DNA from: an archaeon SCG-AAA382B04
GTDB lineage: Archaea; Halobacteriota; Methanonatronarchaeia; Methanonatronarchaeales; Methanonatronarchaeaceae
DNA: 64,000 nucleotides
NCBI GenBank assembly: GCA_003034855.1
Contig: PZKD01000100.1
Location: 62,001-126,000, forward strand
Direction of reading: 5' to 3'
The notes under the pieces are model-generated. The model did no database searches, was not told where the DNA came from, and was given only the letters and a program-made list of their open reading frames with translations. Position numbers and translations under genes: made by a program. Numbering within the stretch: the stretch's first letter is position 1; each line of letters starts with the position of its first letter. Of this stretch, positions 47,399-59,327 are shown piece by piece.

Positions 47399-48589
47399 TC
47401 ACCTATTTTTATACATTTTATATGGAAACTGGTTTTTTTCAAGCATTTTTGGTAAAATTTCCTCTTCGTATTTTTCTTTTTCATAAACACATTTACTAGC
47501 ATCGTGAAATAATGAATTAGACCTTATTTTTTTCCAAATTTCTTTGAGTGATTTATCTTTTATATTACCAAAGGAAATCGGTGTGTGCATACAGGGCATA
47601 ATCTCTCCAGTTGGAGATGCATAAAACCATCTTTTACCAGCAAAACAGCCAAAGTTTTCAGTTTCCCTGAGTAAGAAAAAGTTGTTTAAAATCTTTATGT
47701 CCTGATTTAAAAGTTCCTCATTAAACTGCTTAATTCTAGCTTTATCTTCCTCATCTAAAACATTTCCTTCCCTCCAACTCCCACTATCTACTATTTCATC
47801 TATCATTACCTCAAAAACACCTAACGAACGCCCTAAATCAACTAGATCTTTTAGGTGTTTGTAATCTGAATTACCAGGATGAGCTATATACAAAATGCCA
47901 GTTAATATATCTCTCTCAACTGATTTTTTAATTCCTTCCTTAACCTTTTGAAATAAATTTTCTCTCTTCCTAAATTGATTATGTTTTTCAGGATAAGGGC
48001 TGTCTAAACTATATAATAAGTAATCTAAACCTTTTTCCAATCTGTCTAAGTATTCCTCATCAAGGTTAGCACCATTTGTTACAACCATTGTAGTAGCTCT
48101 TTCATCCACATAATTAACCAATTCCGGCAAATCTTCTCTTAAAGTAGGTTCCCCCCCTTCAAAAACGATTTGAGTGACTCCAAGATCCAAAGCTTGGTCA
48201 ATTAGTCTTTTTATATCCTTTTTCGATAACCTATGTTCCCCAATCATTTCAGAAGCTAGACAATGTTCGCAATCACATTCACATTCCCCTGTTACCATTA
48301 TAGTTAAATTATTAGGATAATTAAAACCAATAAATCTCTTTATTTCATTTTTAAATAACCTCTTAAAAGCAAAACTAGGTATTGGGGGAAAAGAAGACGA
48401 TAAATAAATCTTATCGTTTTTTAATACAAAATTACTATCTTTAATTTGGTCTTCCAGTTTAGATTTCGTATTTTTCAAAAATGGAGACAATAATCCCTTT
48501 ATCTCTAAATTAACTTCATCTTCCTCAACTTTTACCATTAACTTAGCAAAAACTGAATCATAAGCAACATATTTTTTATTCATCTTCAT
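47399..48589 (-). CDS. Radical SAM/SPASM protein, paralogue 2
   Basis: 396 residues. An N-terminal domain of about 95 residues (ending FPPIPSFAFKRLFKNEIKRF) precedes the radical SAM motif CECDCEHC; VFEGGEPTLREDLPEL is the SAM site. The C-terminal CFAGKRWFYASPTGEIMPC and a final Cys (KCVYEKEK) form a SPASM-type auxiliary cluster. Shares the whole layout with the neighbouring gene, so the two are duplicates. It overlaps that gene by 14 bases. Substrate unknown; peptide or cofactor maturation is typical for such proteins. Confidence 0.82.
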   Translation of the reverse strand: MKMNKKYVAYDSVFAKLMVKVEEDEVNLEIKGLLSPFLKNTKSKLEDQIKDSNFVLKNDKIYLSSSFPPIPSFAFKRLFKNEIKRFIGFNYPNNLTIMVTGECECDCEHCLASEMIGEHRLSKKDIKRLIDQALDLGVTQIVFEGGEPTLREDLPELVNYVDERATTMVVTNGANLDEEYLDRLEKGLDYLLYSLDSPYPEKHNQFRKRENLFQKVKEGIKKSVERDILTGILYIAHPGNSDYKHLKDLVDLGRSLGVFEVMIDEIVDSGSWREGNVLDEEDKARIKQFNEELLNQDIKILNNFFLLRETENFGCFAGKRWFYASPTGEIMPCMHTPISFGNIKDKSLKEIWKKIRSNSLFHDASKCVYEKEKYEEEILPKMLEKNQFPYKMYKNR

Positions 48590-49763
48590 ACATCTTTACC
48601 GGTAAATTTGAAGGTTCAATATCTTTAAAATATTTTTCTCTAAAATCAGTATCCAGCATCACACAAGACTTCTTTGGGGCAAAATCGTCGTGATTGCTCA
48701 TTCTTTTCCATATGTCTTCTATGCTACTCCTCTTAATGTTTCCAAATGAAATTGGGACATAAGTACATGGTGTAACATCTCCACTATGAATCAGATTTAA
48801 CCACCTATTCCCAGCCATACAACCAAATAAGTTCTTCGATTCAAACTTTTGATTATAAAAAATTCGTGGCCCGTCCTCCGAGTTATTCGCTTTCTCGTAT
48901 AGGTTTGCTATTCTTCTTCTGTCTTGCTCGGTAGGCATGATTTCAGTATCATAGATATAATTCCAAGTTGGATGAGATTCCCATATCGATAATTCATCTA
49001 CACCTACCTCTTTTGCAAGTTCATAGATTTTTTCAAGTTTCCCTGACCTAACCAACCTAGGTTTTGCATGAGTATGCATCGAAACTAATAAGTCATTTTC
49101 TAAAGCTGCTTCCATACCTGATATCGCCATTTCAAAAGCACCTTCAACTCCTCTAGCTTCATCATGTTCCTCTGGTATCGGAGATTTTATTCCCGTCACA
49201 ATTGAATAAACATCTCTCTTTTTCAACTCTGATGCCACCTCTCTGTCCAATTTCGTCCCCGGTGTGAAAACACTTACCACACTTTTTTGTTTATCCACAT
49301 GCTCTATTAAATCAAATATATCATCTCTTAAAAGAGGTTCTCCTTCCGCAAATCCTATTGAAAAAGCACCTAGGTCTTGAACGCCCTCTATAAAGTTCTT
49401 AACCAAATCAGTTTCCAATCTTTTTCCTTCAAGTATATTACATTCATCACATTCTAATGTGCACTCGGATATGTTTAAAGAAACAGCTTGAGGAGAATGC
49501 TTATTTAATAACCTAGCTTTAATCTCATTTCTCAAAGCCCTGCTAAAAGGTTCACTAGGTACTGGAGGTAACCAAGTTGAAATTATTAATTCATCTCTAG
49601 TAAAAGATATCGGCTTCTCATCCTCCAGAAGGACATTGAGTTTTTTAAGTATTGGTTGAGATATGGAAGATAAAATTCCTTCGGATTTAAATTTAATTTC
49701 ATCTTCGTCTACCTCTAAAAAAACCTCTAATCCTGGTTTTTTCAAAACTGTGATTTCATCCAT
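48576..49763 (-). CDS. Radical SAM/SPASM protein, paralogue 1
   Basis: 395 residues with the same layout as the next gene: an N-terminal domain ending TWLPPVPSEPFSRALRNEIK, a radical SAM motif CTLECDEC, FAEGEPLLRDDIFDLI, and a C-terminal CMAGNRWLNLIHSGDVTPC with a final Cys in KSCVMLDTD. The PPxPS-x-x-F stretch ahead of the SAM barrel is shared by the pair and may be a substrate-recognition domain. No candidate precursor peptide gene was seen beside it. Confidence 0.82.
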   Translation of the reverse strand: MDEITVLKKPGLEVFLEVDEDEIKFKSEGILSSISQPILKKLNVLLEDEKPISFTRDELIISTWLPPVPSEPFSRALRNEIKARLLNKHSPQAVSLNISECTLECDECNILEGKRLETDLVKNFIEGVQDLGAFSIGFAEGEPLLRDDIFDLIEHVDKQKSVVSVFTPGTKLDREVASELKKRDVYSIVTGIKSPIPEEHDEARGVEGAFEMAISGMEAALENDLLVSMHTHAKPRLVRSGKLEKIYELAKEVGVDELSIWESHPTWNYIYDTEIMPTEQDRRRIANLYEKANNSEDGPRIFYNQKFESKNLFGCMAGNRWLNLIHSGDVTPCTYVPISFGNIKRSSIEDIWKRMSNHDDFAPKKSCVMLDTDFREKYFKDIEPSNLPVKMYEDE

Positions 49764-49896
49764 CTAACCATAGTTAACCTTAAATAAAGAAAAATTATTT
49801 CATAGAAAATGTTATTGAAAACGAAAACAATTTTTTTCTATTATGACAGTTTTTAGCTATTCAAAGAGAGATTTTCCGATAACCTCCAGTCATACA

Positions 49897-50148
49897 ATGG
49901 AAAACAAAGAAACTAAAGAATACTTAGGAGTAATAAACAGGAAGGGTTGCGGTAGGAGTGTTCGCACAGAGCGTTATGACCTATAACCTGGTGATGTCGT
50001 GGACAAGGATGGTGTTGAGACTGAGGCTAAGGGAGTTTTTAATTATGGGAGATACGTTCGAATTGATCACGAGCATGATGACTATTGGAAAACTACAAAT
50101 GTGGAGTTGATTAAATATGGAAAAGGATTACAGTTTAGATTTAACTAA
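49897..50148 (+). pseudogene. Small gene with an in-frame TAA stop
   Basis: An 84-codon frame from ATG to TAA is interrupted only by TAA at 49984-49986. Before it the protein reads INRKGCGRSVRTERYDL; after it PGDVVDKDGVETEAKGVF and YGRYVRIDHEHDDYW. The downstream half has good coding character for 53 codons. TAA cannot be explained by pyrrolysine or selenocysteine. Family not recognised. The rest of the 455-base spacer holds no other gene except the repeat at its end. Confidence 0.5.
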
Positions 50149-50166
50149 AGGCGATTCATCACCCAC

Positions 50167-50216
50167 CCAATCAAAGATTTAAGGAAGGTGTCTTCTTGAC
50201 TATGCAAGATAAAAAC
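50167..50216 (+). repeat. Short structured repeat, copy B
   Basis: Second copy of the element at 44076-44122: AATC-AAA-GATT, then GAAG-GTGT-CTTC, then AAGATAAAAAC. Loop and stem bases differ from copy A but pairing is kept. It ends two bases before the helicase start codon, so it is in that gene's leader. Confidence 0.55.
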
Positions 50217-50218
50217 TG

Positions 50219-52024
50219 TTGGGGTTAATTTTGGAAAAAAGATGGTCTTTATATAAGGAAGAAGAATTGTTAGATCCTCTTAGGTATAGTAGTGGGAAGA
50301 ATCAAGCAGATTTAGTTAAGGAGATAATTGATAAATTCAACGAAAATGACATTGTTTTTTTAGAGGGGATGGTTGGAACTGGTAAGTCTGCTGTTGCTCT
50401 TAATATTGCAAAGGAACTTGGGAGAGCGATTTTTTCTGTTTCCACTAAACCTCTTCAGGATCAATATGTTGAGGATTATGAGGAAGATTTAACCATTTAT
50501 AAAAATGGAGAGCCTCTTAAAATTGAGTTCATTAAGGGTAGGAATAATTTTGAGTGTCCTTATGTGCGAGAATCGGGGATAGAATGTAATTGCTATAGAT
50601 GTAAGGGGGCGAGAACAACTGCTGATTGTTCTCATCTTCCTTGTTCCGTTAGTATTGTGGATGGTGAGTTAAAGAGCAGTGTTTTGTTGCATGAAGAAGC
50701 TGATTTATCTGAATCAGAGCTAAGGGAAAGAGAAAATTTGTCAAAGTTAAAGGTTGCCGAGTTGTGTCCTTATTGGTCTCCTCTCTACAATTTTCCTTTG
50801 GAAAAAGACGGTTTTTCGGCTAGAGAGTATCAATCAGTTAATGGAAAGAGTTTTTGGAATGAAAGAGAGGAAAAAACTTGTCCTTTTTTTAGTCAATTTG
50901 AATCCTATTTAAATTCTGACATAATTGTTTATAATTCAATGATGTATGAGATAGAATCTCTCTACACTGAAAGAAAACCCATGGTTGATCTTGAGATAAT
51001 TGATGAGGCTGATTTGTTTTTGGATAACTTAAATATGAAAACTAGAATTTTAGAGAGAACTCTAGATAGAACTATTAATTCTATACCCTCACCCCTTTCA
51101 GATAAAGAAAAGAATTCTATTGAAATTATTAATTCTTCGTTTAATGATTTTTTGGATAAAAATGAAGTTTCTGAATTCAATAGAGAGGTTAATGAGTTTT
51201 TATCCAGTCTGGATTACTTGTTAGGTAGAATAAAGGAGGATTGGGCTGAAAAGAAGCAGCTTAAAATTGAAAAAGTTCTTAAATTTTCTGATGATGCCTC
51301 ATTTATTGGTTTAGATGAAGAAAATAAAAAAATCAGTTTCTTTATTCCTAAGCCTCAAAAAGTGTTAGAAGAGTTTATTTCTAATTCAGGGGAAAAGATT
51401 TTGTTTATGAGTGCTACTCCTCATTCTAAAAAAGTTCTTAGAAATGTGTTTGGACTTGACGATTTTGGATACGTTAAAGGAGAAACAAAAATTCCAGGAG
51501 AATTAAGGGTTAAAACACCAAATAACCCTATTAGATTAACTAGCAATAGGTTTAGGAAGCAAGAGGTAAGAGAAAAATACCATAAAGCCCTTGAAGAGTG
51601 TATAAAGAAATCTGAAAAACCAGCCTTAATACATATTCATGCATATAGATATTTGCCTGGGGAAGTTAGGAAAGAAGCTAAAAATTCTCAAAAGAGACAT
51701 ATAGAAAAGTTCAAGAAGGGTGAAAAAGAAATTCTCTTTTCCACTAAATTAAAGCGAGGAATGGACTTAAAAGGAGAAAAATGTAGGTCTGTTATCATCC
51801 AAAAGTATCCCTATCCCAACTTGGGAGATCCTTATCTTCAAGCTCTAAAAAAGAGATTGGGAAACGATTTTTGGGATTATTATGAAGACATGGCGAGAAG
51901 AGATTTAATCCAACAGATTGGGAGAGTGGTGAGGTCAGAAGATGATTGGGCAGAAATTTGGTCGCCTGATCGTAAAGTTTATGAGAAGATGAAGGGTCTG
52001 AGAAGAACTCTAAATTTATATTAG
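50219..52024 (+). CDS. XPD/DinG-type superfamily 2 helicase
   Basis: 601 residues. Walker A GMVGTGKSAVAL near residue 50, IIDEADLF (DEAD-like box) near 260, SATPHS (motif III) near 400, and QQIGRVVRSEDDWA (motif VI) near 575. Between motifs I and II a Cys-rich block (CPYVRESGIECNCYRCKG, CSHLPC, CPYW) fits the 4Fe-4S domain of XPD/Rad3/DinG helicases. 5'-3' DNA unwinding in repair is the family role. Start is TTG; the preceding leader contains the structured repeat. Confidence 0.85.
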   Translation: MGLILEKRWSLYKEEELLDPLRYSSGKNQADLVKEIIDKFNENDIVFLEGMVGTGKSAVALNIAKELGRAIFSVSTKPLQDQYVEDYEEDLTIYKNGEPLKIEFIKGRNNFECPYVRESGIECNCYRCKGARTTADCSHLPCSVSIVDGELKSSVLLHEEADLSESELRERENLSKLKVAELCPYWSPLYNFPLEKDGFSAREYQSVNGKSFWNEREEKTCPFFSQFESYLNSDIIVYNSMMYEIESLYTERKPMVDLEIIDEADLFLDNLNMKTRILERTLDRTINSIPSPLSDKEKNSIEIINSSFNDFLDKNEVSEFNREVNEFLSSLDYLLGRIKEDWAEKKQLKIEKVLKFSDDASFIGLDEENKKISFFIPKPQKVLEEFISNSGEKILFMSATPHSKKVLRNVFGLDDFGYVKGETKIPGELRVKTPNNPIRLTSNRFRKQEVREKYHKALEECIKKSEKPALIHIHAYRYLPGEVRKEAKNSQKRHIEKFKKGEKEILFSTKLKRGMDLKGEKCRSVIIQKYPYPNLGDPYLQALKKRLGNDFWDYYEDMARRDLIQQIGRVVRSEDDWAEIWSPDRKVYEKMKGLRRTLNLY

Positions 52025-52048
52025 AAAAATAAGAAAGGTTTTTTATGC

Positions 52049-52056
52049 TATAAATA
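52049..52056 (+). promoter_or_regulatory. TATA-box-like element
   Basis: TATAAATA about 22-28 bases ahead of the G+C-rich palindromic element at 52071. This is the usual archaeal TATA-to-start distance, so it could drive a small transcript. Confidence 0.35.
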
Positions 52057-52070
52057 GAGATATAGATAAC

Positions 52071-52132
52071 GGAAGGGTGCGCCTGCGGTATCCCATCCCC
52101 TCCGTGAAAGTTTACCGCAGCTAATCCCTTCC
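52071..52132. other. Nested G+C-rich inverted repeat, possible small RNA or two-way terminator
   Basis: Outer arms GGAAGGG/CCCTTCC (52071-52077 and 52126-52132) enclose inner arms CTGCGGTA/TACCGCAG (52083-52090 and 52113-52120) with a 22-base loop. It lies between the convergent helicase and gatE genes; the outer 3' arm is the last codons of gatE. T-rich sequence follows on the plus strand. Confidence 0.6.
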
Positions 52133-54027
52133 AATTTTCTTCTTAATTTTTTTTTGTAAAAGATTGCTAACTTCGTCTCCATCGGCTCTTCTATCCAGTT
52201 TTTTCATTATAACTCCCATAAGAGGTCCGACAGCTCCCATTCCTCTTTCATTAATTAGTTCTTCTTTCTGTTCAACAACATTTTTTACAACTTCTCTTAT
52301 TTTTTGTTTGCCTATGGTTCCTAGATCTCCTTCTTCTATGACTTTCTTAACTTCTTTGTTGGGTTTCTCTATTATTTCTGACAATGGTTCTTTTATATTT
52401 TCTTTAGATATTTCTTCTTTATCTAATAACTTGAAAAGATCTATGAGTCTGTTTTTTGTTAAATTATTTACTTTGTATCCTTCGTCTTCTAATTCTGGTA
52501 AATGACTCATTAAAGTTTTGTAGATTATTGTGGGTTTCAATTCGGTTTCTCTAATAGCTGCATCAAAAATTTCTGATTTTTTAGATTTAGCTATATCCCT
52601 TGCTTTCCCTTCATCCAATCCTAACCCTGTTTTGTATTCCTCCATTTTTTCCTCTATCAACTTGGGTAAATTGGACCTTATTTGTTTAATTCTTCCCTTA
52701 GAGATCTTAACAGGAGGTGTGTCTGTTTCTGGATACATCCTAGCTGATCCAGGTAATGGTCTCATATATTCGGATGATCCATTTTCGAGTGGTTTTCTGG
52801 TTTCTTCGGGAATTCCCTCAAAACATTGTTTTGCTCTTTTATGAACGGCTTCTAGTGCTTGTTTTGATTTTTCTTCTTTATCAGCTACAATTATAACACA
52901 ATCATCTTCGTCTGCATTAAGTTCGTTTTTAAGTTTTTTTACCTCGTCTTGGGTTATACCATATTTTGGTAATTCATCCGTATGGAATATTCCTCCTACT
53001 CCCCCTGCTTTTTTTGCTCTATCTGAAAATTCAGTTCCTAATCTCCTATCAGGTTGTATCTCTTTTCCTACTAAACCACCAAAACCACTTAGTTTTAAGG
53101 CAAGCACCACTCCATCTTTAAGAGCGTCTTTTATAATTCCAGAATCTGTTTCTTTAAAGATCTGGCTTACATCAACTATTTTTTTCTCAATCTCTTGTTT
53201 GTTTATATCTTCTAATTGATTTTTTATTTCAAGTAATGACTTTTGTCTCTGTATCTCTCTTTCTATGTATTCTTCTATTAAATCTAATTCTTGAACTCCT
53301 TTTAGTTCTATCCTGCTTCCTTCTTCTATTGAAATATTTAAATCTTGTCTTATTGTCCCTATACCTCTTTTCACCTTTCCTGTGGACCTTAAGATCATTC
53401 CTACTTTTTCTGCGAACTTCCTCGCTTGTTTTGGTGTTTTAATATCTGGAGTGGACCCAATTTCAATTAGTGGAACCCCTAATCGTTGGAGGTTATATTC
53501 TACCACTTCATCTTCTAAGTTTCCAGAGATCTTTTGGGCAGACTCTTCTTCAAGAGAAATACCCTCAATTCCTACTTCTCCCTCTTCAGTTTTAATTTCG
53601 CCATCCGTAGATATTAGAGCTGTTCTCTGAAAACCAGCAGTATTAGATCCATCTATAACTATTTTTCTCATAACGTGGACAACATCAACTGTTTTTGCCC
53701 CTAGCAATTCAGAGATCTCAAGTGCTATGTTTAAAGCATTTTGGTTTAATGGATGAGGTGGTTCTTCATCTGCCTCCACTAAACATGTATTTTCCTCAAA
53801 TCCTTGGTAGATAAAATCTCGACTTAACCTAGCTTCCTCTAAAGCAGCTCTGTCTATTTCTCCTAACTCACTTTTGGTGGGATGAAGATTTCTCCTAAAT
53901 TCAAAATCTGGTTCTGTTTCTTTTATAGTATTTGGACAATCACAGAACAATTTTGTTTGCGTGTCTAGTTGTTGATGAAATTCAAATCCCACCTTTAATC
54001 CTATCTCATCATAATCCATGATTACCA

Positions 54028-54028
<1 letters not shown>
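52121..54028 (-). CDS. gatE: Glutamyl-tRNA(Gln) amidotransferase subunit E
   Basis: Kinase/amidotransferase subunit of the archaeal GatDE complex that turns Glu-tRNA(Gln) into Gln-tRNA(Gln). 635 residues: GatB-like core with [36 protein letters not shown] and [20 protein letters not shown], an AspRS-like insertion in the middle (about 280-420), and the tRNA-binding tail domain ([14 protein letters not shown]). Overlaps gatD by one base. GatDE is found only in archaea. Confidence 0.96.
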
Positions 54029-55304
<1,276 letters not shown>

Positions 55305-55308
<4 letters not shown>

Positions 55309-56711
55309 TGTTTTTTTATCATCTCTTTGGTTTTTTGATCTAGTTTTTTGAGTTTTTTGTTTCTTGATTTCCTGAAACTCATTATTTTTTTATAATAATT
55401 TTTTATTTTATTTTTTTGGTTTTTTAAATTGTTTTTAATATACCTTTTAGAAGTTGAACCTATGTTTTGTTTTTTGGAAACAATTTGATCTTTTCCTAGT
55501 TCACTATAATCGATATCATGTTTTTGTGATATTTCTTTTAAATTATGTCCTTTTTTAATCAGTTTACTAATTTGGTTATGAGCTTCTCTAAAGGGCATTT
55601 TCTTTTTTCTAACCAAGAGGTTCGCTAATTCACTTGCTTCACTATTATCTTCTTCTAATGATTCTTGGATATCTTGGTAATTGAATTCTATTTTTTTGAT
55701 TATTTTTTCAAGTAATTGTAGAGAATTTTTTGTTATAGTGATAGACTCCAAAAGTTTTGGATTTATCTCCTGCAGATCTCTATTATAGGCTCTTGGTTTT
55801 GAGTTAATCATCCCTGAAACTGAAACCAAATTTCCTTCTATAGAAGATGATTTGGCTCTAATTAACTCTAAAATATCTGGATTCTTTTTTTGTGGCATTA
55901 TACTCGAAGTTGAAGTAAATTCATCTGGTAGATCTACATAATTAAATTCCTTGGAATTCCAAAGGATTAATTCTTCAGATAAATTACTTATTATCAACAT
56001 TAGATTATTAAATGAAGATATGGCTTCTATTATAAAATCTCTAGAACTTACAGCATCTATACTGTTTTCAATAACATCATCAAATCCTAAATACTGAGCT
56101 GTTTTTTCTCTATCAATTTCAAATGTTGTTGTTGAGAGAGCTCCTGCACCAAGAGGTGATCTATTAGTCCTTTTATAACTCCCTATAAGTCTCTCTAAGT
56201 CTCTTATTAGTGCCTGAGAATAAGAGAGCAGGTGGTGTCCAATTGTTGTTGGCTCTGCATGTTGGAGATGTGTAAAGCCAGGAAGCAGATCATCGATTTC
56301 TTGTTCTGCTTTTTCTTGAATGGATTCTATTAGATTTATTATTAGATAAGAAATTTCTATTAATTCATCTCTTAATCTCATCCTTACGCAGGTGGCTACT
56401 TCATCATTTCTGGATCTAGCTGTATGTAACCAACCCCCTTTCTCTTTCCCTATTTTTTGTTTTACAAAAGATTCTATTGCTATGTGAACATCTTCCCCAC
56501 TAATTTCAGAATATTTAGCTTCATCTAGTGCTTTGAGAATTACTTTACCTGCTTTTTTTGGAATTATATCTTGTTCCAAGAGCATTAGGGTATGAGCTTT
56601 TCCTACATTTATATCTGCTTCAAATATCCATCGGTCCTCCTCTAAGGAAGAAAGAAATTTTTGTGCACTTTCATCTACTTCTCCCATTTCTCCCAGCACT
56701 TTTTTATTCAT
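55305..56711 (-). CDS. argH: Argininosuccinate lyase
   Basis: Last step of arginine synthesis. 468 residues with the fumarase/aspartase-superfamily signature SSIMPQKKNPDILELIRAKS, HTARSRNDEVATCVRMRLRD and THLQHAEPTTIGHHLL. The C-terminal 60 residues are an unusually Lys/Asn-rich helix (RYIKNNLKNQKNKIKNYYKK) beyond the typical end. Overlaps gatD by four bases and elp3 is one base upstream. Confidence 0.94.
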
Positions 56712-58277
56712 CTATGACAACTCCTTTGACATATATGGTCCTCTTTTTGTGTAGTCAAATTTTCTATAGTAATTTCTTACTCCTATACCACTAATTATGT
56801 GGATCATGTCTGAATTGAATTCTTTTTTTGCTATTTCTTCAGCTTTATTTAATAGTTTTTCTCCGTAATTTTGATGTTGCCATTCTCCTTTGCTTCCTAT
56901 TGGAGTTGCTTCTCCATAAACATGTAATTCTCTTACTATCGAATCTTTCTTTGATAATTCTTCTCTAAATGGAGAATCTAATTTTCTGAGTCTTAATAAA
57001 CCTACCAATATATCTTTTTCAATATCTTCATATGAGAGGAAGTATTCTTTAGTTTCTGTTGTTTCAATTTTTCTTTTGACAAAATTTATTTTTTGAGGCG
57101 TAATCTGGTCTTTTCTCTTCTTATGACCTACTTCCCTACACCTAATGCAACTACACTCCTCGTTTTCTTTTTCTAATTGATTCCATGCTCTTTCTCTCAT
57201 ATTGCTTTTATTTGGTCCTGCTATTATTTCAGAAGAAGGAATATCTCTCATAACTCTCTTTATTCTTACATAAGGTGGAATTATCTTCATTACTTCTTTG
57301 AGTAAATTTGCCGTTTCCTCATTACTTAGAGGAGAATAATTATTTTCTTTATATCTGTCATATAATTCTGTTCCTTCTATAACCTGAGTTGGATATATTT
57401 TAAGGGCATCTGGTTTATATTTTTGATCTTCAAAAATTTCTTTTATTTCCTCTAAGTCATTTTGAATCGATGAACCGGGTAAGCCTGGCATCATGTGGTA
57501 AGTAACCTTCAATCCTGAATCTTTGAGGAGTTTTGTAGAATCTATTACATCTCTTATGGTATGTCCTCTATTTATGTTTTTGTATTTTTGATTAGAAGTT
57601 GTTTGAACGCCTAATTCAACTCTTGTTCCACCAAGTTTTAGTATTTTATTTATTTCTGGTTTTCTACAGTAATCAGGACGTGTTTCGAATGTCATTCCAA
57701 CGCATCTTGACTCCGCTTCTTCGTTTTTGGTCTTCGCTTCTTCAAGGCTTTGGCTTTTTTGTTGATTCATTGCATCTATACATCTCTTAACAAACCAGTT
57801 GAGGTAGCTATTGTTTCTAGCTGGAACTGTCCCCCCCATGATTATTAATTCGATTTTTTCGACATTTTTGTGGCCTATTTCTTTTAATTGGTCGATTCTG
57901 TTCCTAACTTGGCTGTATGGGTCGTAGTTCTCTCTATTTGCACGTCGAGCTGCGGGTTCTTTTCCTGTGTAACTTTGAGGGCTACTATTTTTAGGGCCGC
58001 CTGGACAAGGAACACATCTTCCATGGGGACATTCTTTTGGTGATGTCATCACTGCTATCACATGAACACCAGAAATTGATCTAGTCGGTTTTAATTTTAA
58101 TTCATTGATTGTTTCTTCATCTTCAACATATTCTAGTATTTCTGAATTGCTTGGAAACCTATCTAGGTTTTTTTCTCTACATACTTCTCTTTTAAGTTCC
58201 TCTAATTCTTCCTTATTTATGTTTTTTTTCTGAGTTTTTTTTGCTAACTCCTTGCAGGCTTTTTCGAGGTCATTCAT
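56712..58277 (-). CDS. elp3: Elp3-type tRNA wobble-uridine modifying enzyme
   Basis: Archaeal Elp3 adds the carboxymethyl group at U34 of tRNA. 521 residues: an N-terminal tRNA-binding stretch, the radical SAM domain with [20 protein letters not shown] (Cys-x4-Cys-x2-Cys) near residue 82, and a C-terminal GNAT acetyl-CoA domain ([33 protein letters not shown]). Zn-type cysteines [11 protein letters not shown] lie between. Full length and complete motifs; confident call. Confidence 0.94.
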   Translation of the reverse strand: MNDLEKACKELAKKTQKKNINKEELEELKREVCREKNLDRFPSNSEILEYVEDEETINELKLKPTRSISGVHVIAVMTSPKECPHGRCVPCPGGPKNSSPQSYTGKEPAARRANRENYDPYSQVRNRIDQLKEIGHKNVEKIELIIMGGTVPARNNSYLNWFVKRCIDAMNQQKSQSLEEAKTKNEEAESRCVGMTFETRPDYCRKPEINKILKLGGTRVELGVQTTSNQKYKNINRGHTIRDVIDSTKLLKDSGLKVTYHMMPGLPGSSIQNDLEEIKEIFEDQKYKPDALKIYPTQVIEGTELYDRYKENNYSPLSNEETANLLKEVMKIIPPYVRIKRVMRDIPSSEIIAGPNKSNMRERAWNQLEKENEECSCIRCREVGHKKRKDQITPQKINFVKRKIETTETKEYFLSYEDIEKDILVGLLRLRKLDSPFREELSKKDSIVRELHVYGEATPIGSKGEWQHQNYGEKLLNKAEEIAKKEFNSDMIHIISGIGVRNYYRKFDYTKRGPYMSKELS

Positions 58278-58329
58278 TGGTTTTTATTTTTCTTTTTTGG
58301 ATAAGTGTTTTACCTACTTTGATGGAAAA

Positions 58330-58337
58330 TTATAATC
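58330..58337 (+). promoter_or_regulatory. TATA-like element ahead of hemB
   Basis: TTATAATC about 25-32 bases before the hemB ATG, followed by AT-rich sequence; fits a near-leaderless transcript of the heme operon. Pattern only. Confidence 0.3.
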
Positions 58338-58361
58338 TATTTGTTGAAAATATATATTAGG

Positions 58362-59327
58362 ATGATGTTTCCAAATAAACGAATGCGAAGGTTGAGGAGA
58401 AAAGAAACTACTAGAAACTTAGTTAAAGAAACTAACTTATCAAAAGATGACTTAATTTATCCTATTTTTGTAGAAAAAAGAGAAGACACATTAGATATAC
58501 CTACAATGGAGGGAATAAAAAGGTTTCCAGTTGAAGGAGCTGTTAAGGAAGCAAAAAAGGTTAAAGAACTTGGAATTCCAGCGATTATACTTTTTGGTGT
58601 TCCTGAAGAAAAAGACAAAAAAGGGAGTTTTGCGTGGAAGAAAAAAGGAGTAATACAGGAAAGCGTCAGGAAAATAAAAGAAGAAGTGCCCTCTCTAACG
58701 GTTATAACAGATGTTTGTTTATGTGAATACACTTCCCATGGACACTGTGGAGTTATCAAAAATAAAGATGTCGAAAATGATGAAACGCTTGAGTTGTTAA
58801 AGAAAATTTCAAGGAGCCATGCTGAAGCCGGTGCAGATATTGTAGCTCCAAGTGGGATGATGGATGGAATGGTTAAAGCTATAAGAGAAGTTTTGGACGA
58901 TAATAGTTTCCAAGATATTGGTATAATAAGTTATTCGGCCAAATATCACTCCAACTTTTATGGTCCTTTCAGAGATGCAGCTGAGTCATCTCCCGATTTT
59001 GGAGACAGACGAACATATCAAATGAATCCAAGTCAAAGGAGAGAAGCATATATCGAAAACCAATTGGATGTAGAGGAAGGGGCCGACATGCTTATGGTTA
59101 AACCAGCAATGCCATATCTAGATATTATTAGAGACACAAAAAACAGATTCAATCTACCTATAGCAGCTTATCAAGTTAGTGGGGAATACTCTATGATAAA
59201 AAATGCTATCGACCAAAATCTGATTCCTGAAGAGGCTGTTCTCGAATCCTTGATTTCTATTAAAAGAGCTGGTGCTGATATGATCTTAACTTATTTTGCT
59301 AAGGAGGTTGCCAAAAATGAGTTTTGA
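58362..59327 (+). CDS. hemB: Delta-aminolevulinic acid dehydratase (porphobilinogen synthase)
   Basis: Joins two ALA molecules to porphobilinogen. About 321 residues; I start at the ATG at 58362 ([13 protein letters not shown]) rather than a TTG seven codons upstream. Zn ligands [14 protein letters not shown], Schiff-base lysines in [18 protein letters not shown] and [14 protein letters not shown]. Start of the hemB-hemL-hemC-cobA operon; the end overlaps hemL by 11 bases. Confidence 0.96.
   Translation: MMFPNKRMRRLRRKETTRNLVKETNLSKDDLIYPIFVEKREDTLDIPTMEGIKRFPVEGAVKEAKKVKELGIPAIILFGVPEEKDKKGSFAWKKKGVIQESVRKIKEEVPSLTVITDVCLCEYTSHGHCGVIKNKDVENDETLELLKKISRSHAEAGADIVAPSGMMDGMVKAIREVLDDNSFQDIGIISYSAKYHSNFYGPFRDAAESSPDFGDRRTYQMNPSQRREAYIENQLDVEEGADMLMVKPAMPYLDIIRDTKNRFNLPIAAYQVSGEYSMIKNAIDQNLIPEEAVLESLISIKRAGADMILTYFAKEVAKNEF
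59303..59307 (+). promoter_or_regulatory. Ribosome-binding site deciding the hemL start
   Basis: GGAGG core about 10 bases before the ATG at 59317, inside the end of hemB. It selects this ATG over an in-frame upstream start. Confidence 0.6.

Noticed and set aside
52071-52132. tRNA or tRNA-like gene
   Set aside because: The nested stems do not form a cloverleaf and there is no T-loop consensus.
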